From assembly GCF_904848665.1 (NCBI RefSeq), contig NZ_CAJHCQ010000013.1, positions 62,001 to 126,000 on the forward strand: a DNA stretch of 64,000 nt, read 5' to 3'. The DNA comes from Paraburkholderia hiiakae. Lineage in GTDB: Bacteria > Pseudomonadota > Gammaproteobacteria > Burkholderiales > Burkholderiaceae. Made by a program: the position numbers and the translations under genes. The notes beneath the pieces were generated by a model. It had not been told where the DNA came from. It saw nothing but the letters and a program-made list of their open reading frames with translations, and did not search any database. Numbering within the stretch: position 1 is the first letter of the stretch; each line of letters begins with the position of its first letter. Below are positions 62,812 to 64,000 of the stretch, one piece after another.

Positions 62812-64000
62812 TCAGGCTTCTTTGCTCGCGGCGCGTGCCCGCTGGCGACAGGTTGGGCACCCCCCGTAGCCCGTGTTGCACAACTCGACGCGCGCCTGCC
62901 AGACGTGCGTCGGGTCAGCTCGGCACTGCCACCACACCTTTTGACCGCTTCCCGGCAGTACGGCTTCGACACCCCGGTCGTTGAGTTCGGGATGCCATTC
63001 ACCAGCCAGATCGGGTCGCACTGCGGCGAGCGATCTCTTGGGGTCGGTTTTCCTGCCACCACAGTAAGGACAACCAACCCTCAGCCGAGTGCGATTCGCG
63101 ACGGACGCAGCCCACTCATGGCCCGGATCCACCGGACATCGCCACCACACAACCTTGTGGCTTCCCCTTCCGACGTCCTCAGGCCGGAGCGGGGAATTCC
63201 TTTCGTAGTGCCACTGTTTGGCAAGTCGGGGTTCCAGCCTAGCAAGGCAATTTGCCCGGACGATCTTCTTGTTTGAACAGATCGGGCATCCGTTTCCTCC
63301 TACCCGACTATTTACGACCGCCTCCCACTCGTGCCTCTCGTTTCGCCGGCAGCGCCACCAGACTTTTTTGTTACTACCCGGTGCGATCTGGGTGGGAAGC
63401 CTGTCACCGTTTCTAGTCGAGTGGAACTCGCTGGCAAGTTCGGGATGCAGCTGCGCGAGCGAATCCTCGGCAAGTACGACGTACCGCCTGCAATACATGC
63501 AGCCCTTTCCGAGAACCCGGTCCCGCACAGTGCCGAAGTAGGCACCATGCCGGTCGCAGCGCCAGTACACCTTCATGCCGCTTTTTGCGGTTACGTCGGA
63601 TGGGGACAGGCGCCCGTTCTTTTCGACATGCCACCGGGCAGCGATATCGGGATACCGGTCCTTAAGGGACTTGCCAGGCAAGGGCCCGGGAAGCGAAGCA
63701 CACAGGCCAAGATAGGCCTCATCTTCCGCAAAGCGATCGCGGGCAAGGTACTGGCGAATGATGCGCACATACTTGCGGACGGGCACAACGGAAGGCAGCA
63801 GCGCAACAAGACGTTTGATGTCCTCAACCGACAAATCGAGCCTTTCGTTGATGGGCAGTGTTACACCGATGTGAGGCAGTGATCGATCACGGATCCGCAC
63901 CACGCGAAATCCTAGCGTCTCAAGGGCTGCGGTATTACGACGATCGCGTTCAACTTTGGGCGAATGGAACCGCTTGCCATCGTACTGCACGACGAGCTTC
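62812..64000 (-). CDS. Vsr-like endonuclease fused to four treble-clef zinc repeats (partial)
   Basis: The frame is open to the right edge, so the N-terminus is missing; about 396 residues are seen. LVVQYDGKRFHSPKVERDRR and ALETLGFRVVRIRD have the beta-Asp-beta-Lys/Glu-helix shape of Vsr/DUF559-like PD-(D/E)xK nucleases. After a linker come four repeats of about 60-65 residues. Each has (E/Q)WH or an equivalent, KVWW-x-C or KVYWRC, HEW and a C-x2-C at the end (CMYC, CPIC, CPYC, CPTC): treble-clef zinc domains of the DUF4379 type. DNA binding and cleavage is the inferred role; self/non-self targeting is possible. Confidence 0.7.
   Translation of the reverse strand, partial: KLVVQYDGKRFHSPKVERDRRNTAALETLGFRVVRIRDRSLPHIGVTLPINERLDLSVEDIKRLVALLPSVVPVRKYVRIIRQYLARDRFAEDEAYLGLCASLPGPLPGKSLKDRYPDIAARWHVEKNGRLSPSDVTAKSGMKVYWRCDRHGAYFGTVRDRVLGKGCMYCRRYVVLAEDSLAQLHPELASEFHSTRNGDRLPTQIAPGSNKKVWWRCRRNERHEWEAVVNSRVGGNGCPICSNKKIVRANCLARLEPRLAKQWHYERNSPLRPEDVGRGSHKVVWWRCPVDPGHEWAASVANRTRLRVGCPYCGGRKTDPKRSLAAVRPDLAGEWHPELNDRGVEAVLPGSGQKVWWQCRADPTHVWQARVELCNTGYGGCPTCRQRARAASKEA

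Overview
The window is high-GC DNA from a Burkholderiaceae chromosome, most like Paraburkholderia, Caballeronia or Burkholderia sensu lato (primary replicon). This rests on gene order and protein character: cobW-dksA-hslVU-regAB, argB-slmA-metXW, gatCAB next to mreBCD-mrdA-rodA, queCED, and def-fmt-htpX-rsmB with an NtrYX-like pair. Genus assignment is inference from this context; no search was run.

Layout. Positions 1-5.6 kb hold the end of an rRNA methyltransferase (rlmI-like), a His-rich CobW GTPase, a DksA lacking three of the four usual zinc cysteines, and the HslVU protease. From 5.0 to 7.1 kb, on the minus strand, lies a RegB/RegA-type redox two-component system. From 7.2 to 14.6 kb, mostly on the plus strand, lie a TPR glycosyltransferase-like protein, argB, a HAD nucleotidase, slmA, an HdeD-like membrane protein and metX-metW. 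A SAM-II riboswitch with a hairpin insert and a readable expression platform precedes metX. From 14.6 to 22.5 kb come ampG, an M48 protease, xthA, ppk2 and gatCAB. From 22.9 to 29.6 kb runs the elongasome operon mreB-mreC-mreD-mrdA-rodA. From 29.7 to 33.4 kb lie a Sel1-repeat protein, an HpcH/HpaI aldolase and queuosine precursor genes queD/queE/queC. tRNA-Phe(GAA) follows, with a clear promoter and terminator. From 33.9 to 44 kb, on the minus strand, are NtrX-like, NtrY-like, DUF4390, rsmB, htpX, a LysE exporter, fmt and def, interrupted by one plus-strand membrane glycosyltransferase-like gene. dprA, a thioredoxin-like protein, topB, a LysR regulator, pckG, a D-2-hydroxyacid dehydrogenase, a patatin and a PaaI thioesterase follow to 55.1 kb.

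At 55.37 kb a tRNA-Lys(CTT) gene marks an abrupt change. From there to the window end the sequence is less GC-rich, gene-sparse and composed of rarely seen families and relics. It holds a (TGGCAC)n hexanucleotide array, a tight HEPN / unknown / TIGR04255-like operon, a small glycine/alanine-rich membrane protein, DUF3761 and DUF6173-like genes, and a frameshifted integrase-like relic fused to an acidic plasmid-type protein. Several small orphans follow. At the edge is a truncated-by-window protein joining a Vsr-like nuclease fold to four treble-clef zinc repeats. I read this as a decaying tRNA-associated genomic island that may carry uncharacterised defence functions.

The strongest candidates for new biology are the HEPN/TIGR04255-like operon, the Vsr-like/treble-clef protein, and the switch architecture of the metX leader.
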